From Alphaproteobacteria bacterium (GTDB lineage: Bacteria > Pseudomonadota > Alphaproteobacteria > Micropepsales > Micropepsaceae), in assembly GCA_947475445.1 (NCBI GenBank), contig CANJLC010000013.1:1-55994 (forward strand): a stretch of DNA of 55,994 bases. Direction: 5' to 3'. Shown here piece after piece: positions 55,761-55,994 of this stretch (positions are counted from its first letter, which is position 1; each line of letters begins with the position of its first letter). Below the pieces are notes generated by a model. That model worked only from the letters and a program-made list of their open reading frames with translations. It made no database searches and was not told the DNA's origin. A program made the translations under genes and the position numbers.

Positions 55761-55994
55761 GATCTGCCCCCTTCCAAGTGGTCCAGGGACTATCATATTG
55801 GAACCTTGGAGGGAGATTTGAAATGGTCCGCAGGCATCAGCCTGAGGAAGTTATTGGCAAGCTGCGGGAGGCGGAGATTGTGCTTTCGCAGGGCGGGTCG
55901 GTTGCGGATGCGAGCCGCAGGATAGGGGTTACACAGCAGACCTATTACCGCTGGCGCAAGGAGTTTGGCGGCCTGAAAATGGATCAAGCGCGTC
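55760..55994 (+). mobile_element. IS3-family insertion sequence, left part
   Basis: The element seems to begin at TGATCTGCCCC (IS3-family ends start with TG) and carries the start of orfA at 55823. It runs off the right edge, so the right end and target duplication cannot be seen. Confidence 0.8.
55823..55994 (+). CDS. IS3-family transposase OrfA, partial
   Basis: The frame reads MVRRHQPEEVIGKLREAEIV, then LSQGGSVADASRRIGVTQQT and YYRWRKEFGGLKMDQAR, and is open to the window edge (57 codons). This is the N-terminal helix-turn-helix of IS3-family OrfA. In this family OrfB, with the DDE catalytic core, is normally reached by a -1 frameshift further on, outside this window. AGGGAG lies about 8 nt before the ATG. 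Confidence 0.93.
   Translation, partial: MVRRHQPEEVIGKLREAEIVLSQGGSVADASRRIGVTQQTYYRWRKEFGGLKMDQAR

Overview
The window looks like a chromosomal segment of a GC-rich alphaproteobacterium. The evidence is a BamF (DUF3035) lipoprotein, a LAB_N protein, a TipF-like EAL protein, HrcA/CIRCE-type control of groESL, and the run HAD phosphatase-ribF-ileS-lspA-bamF-M16-M16. The order or family cannot be fixed from the sequence alone. There is no rRNA and no CRISPR array; one tRNA-Ser(GGA) is present.

Layout, left to right. Positions 1-980 are compositionally different. They hold the start of an AT-richer secreted-protein gene on the minus strand, then a gene-free stretch with a degenerate ~120 bp direct repeat that abuts the tRNA-Ser. 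Positions 1135-4492 hold a divergent lipid-glycosylation locus: a DPM1/ArnC-like GT2, a LAB_N protein and a membrane protein on the minus strand, and an ArnT-like GT on the plus strand. Positions 4658-9431 hold five overlapping, translationally coupled genes: lysine 2,3-aminomutase, two different D-Ala-D-Ala-ligase-like ATP-grasp enzymes, a Cys-rich metal-cluster protein and a fold-type II PLP enzyme. I consider this the best candidate for an undescribed biosynthetic system, probably one that makes and couples beta-lysine.

Positions 9503-18127 are mostly housekeeping: infC, thrS, groEL, groES and several small DUF genes. They include a DUF6491-like gene broken by an 8 bp tandem duplication and an SRAP-domain protein with altered active-site residues. 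Positions 18373-21777 encode small exported proteins, an OmpA-like lipoprotein and a TipF-like EAL protein. Positions 21820-33421 are a long co-directional run (HAD, ribF, ileS, lspA, bamF, two M16 peptidases, pgi, mutL) that links translation, envelope biogenesis and DNA repair. rsmD, a DsbD-like reductase, small proteins, a spermidine-synthase-like methyltransferase, a SSADH and a TPR-methyltransferase follow to 41873.

Positions 41890-54724 are rich in secreted proteins: a beta-helix protein, an MBL hydrolase, two PQQ-type sugar dehydrogenase-like proteins, an M28 peptidase, a DUF6351 protein, and two nearly identical two-domain carboxymuconolactone-decarboxylase-like proteins plus the C-terminal scar of a third. 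The right edge (54725-55994) is gene-poor and ends in an IS3-family element that has interrupted a small gene. Nearly every operon end carries a clear intrinsic terminator.
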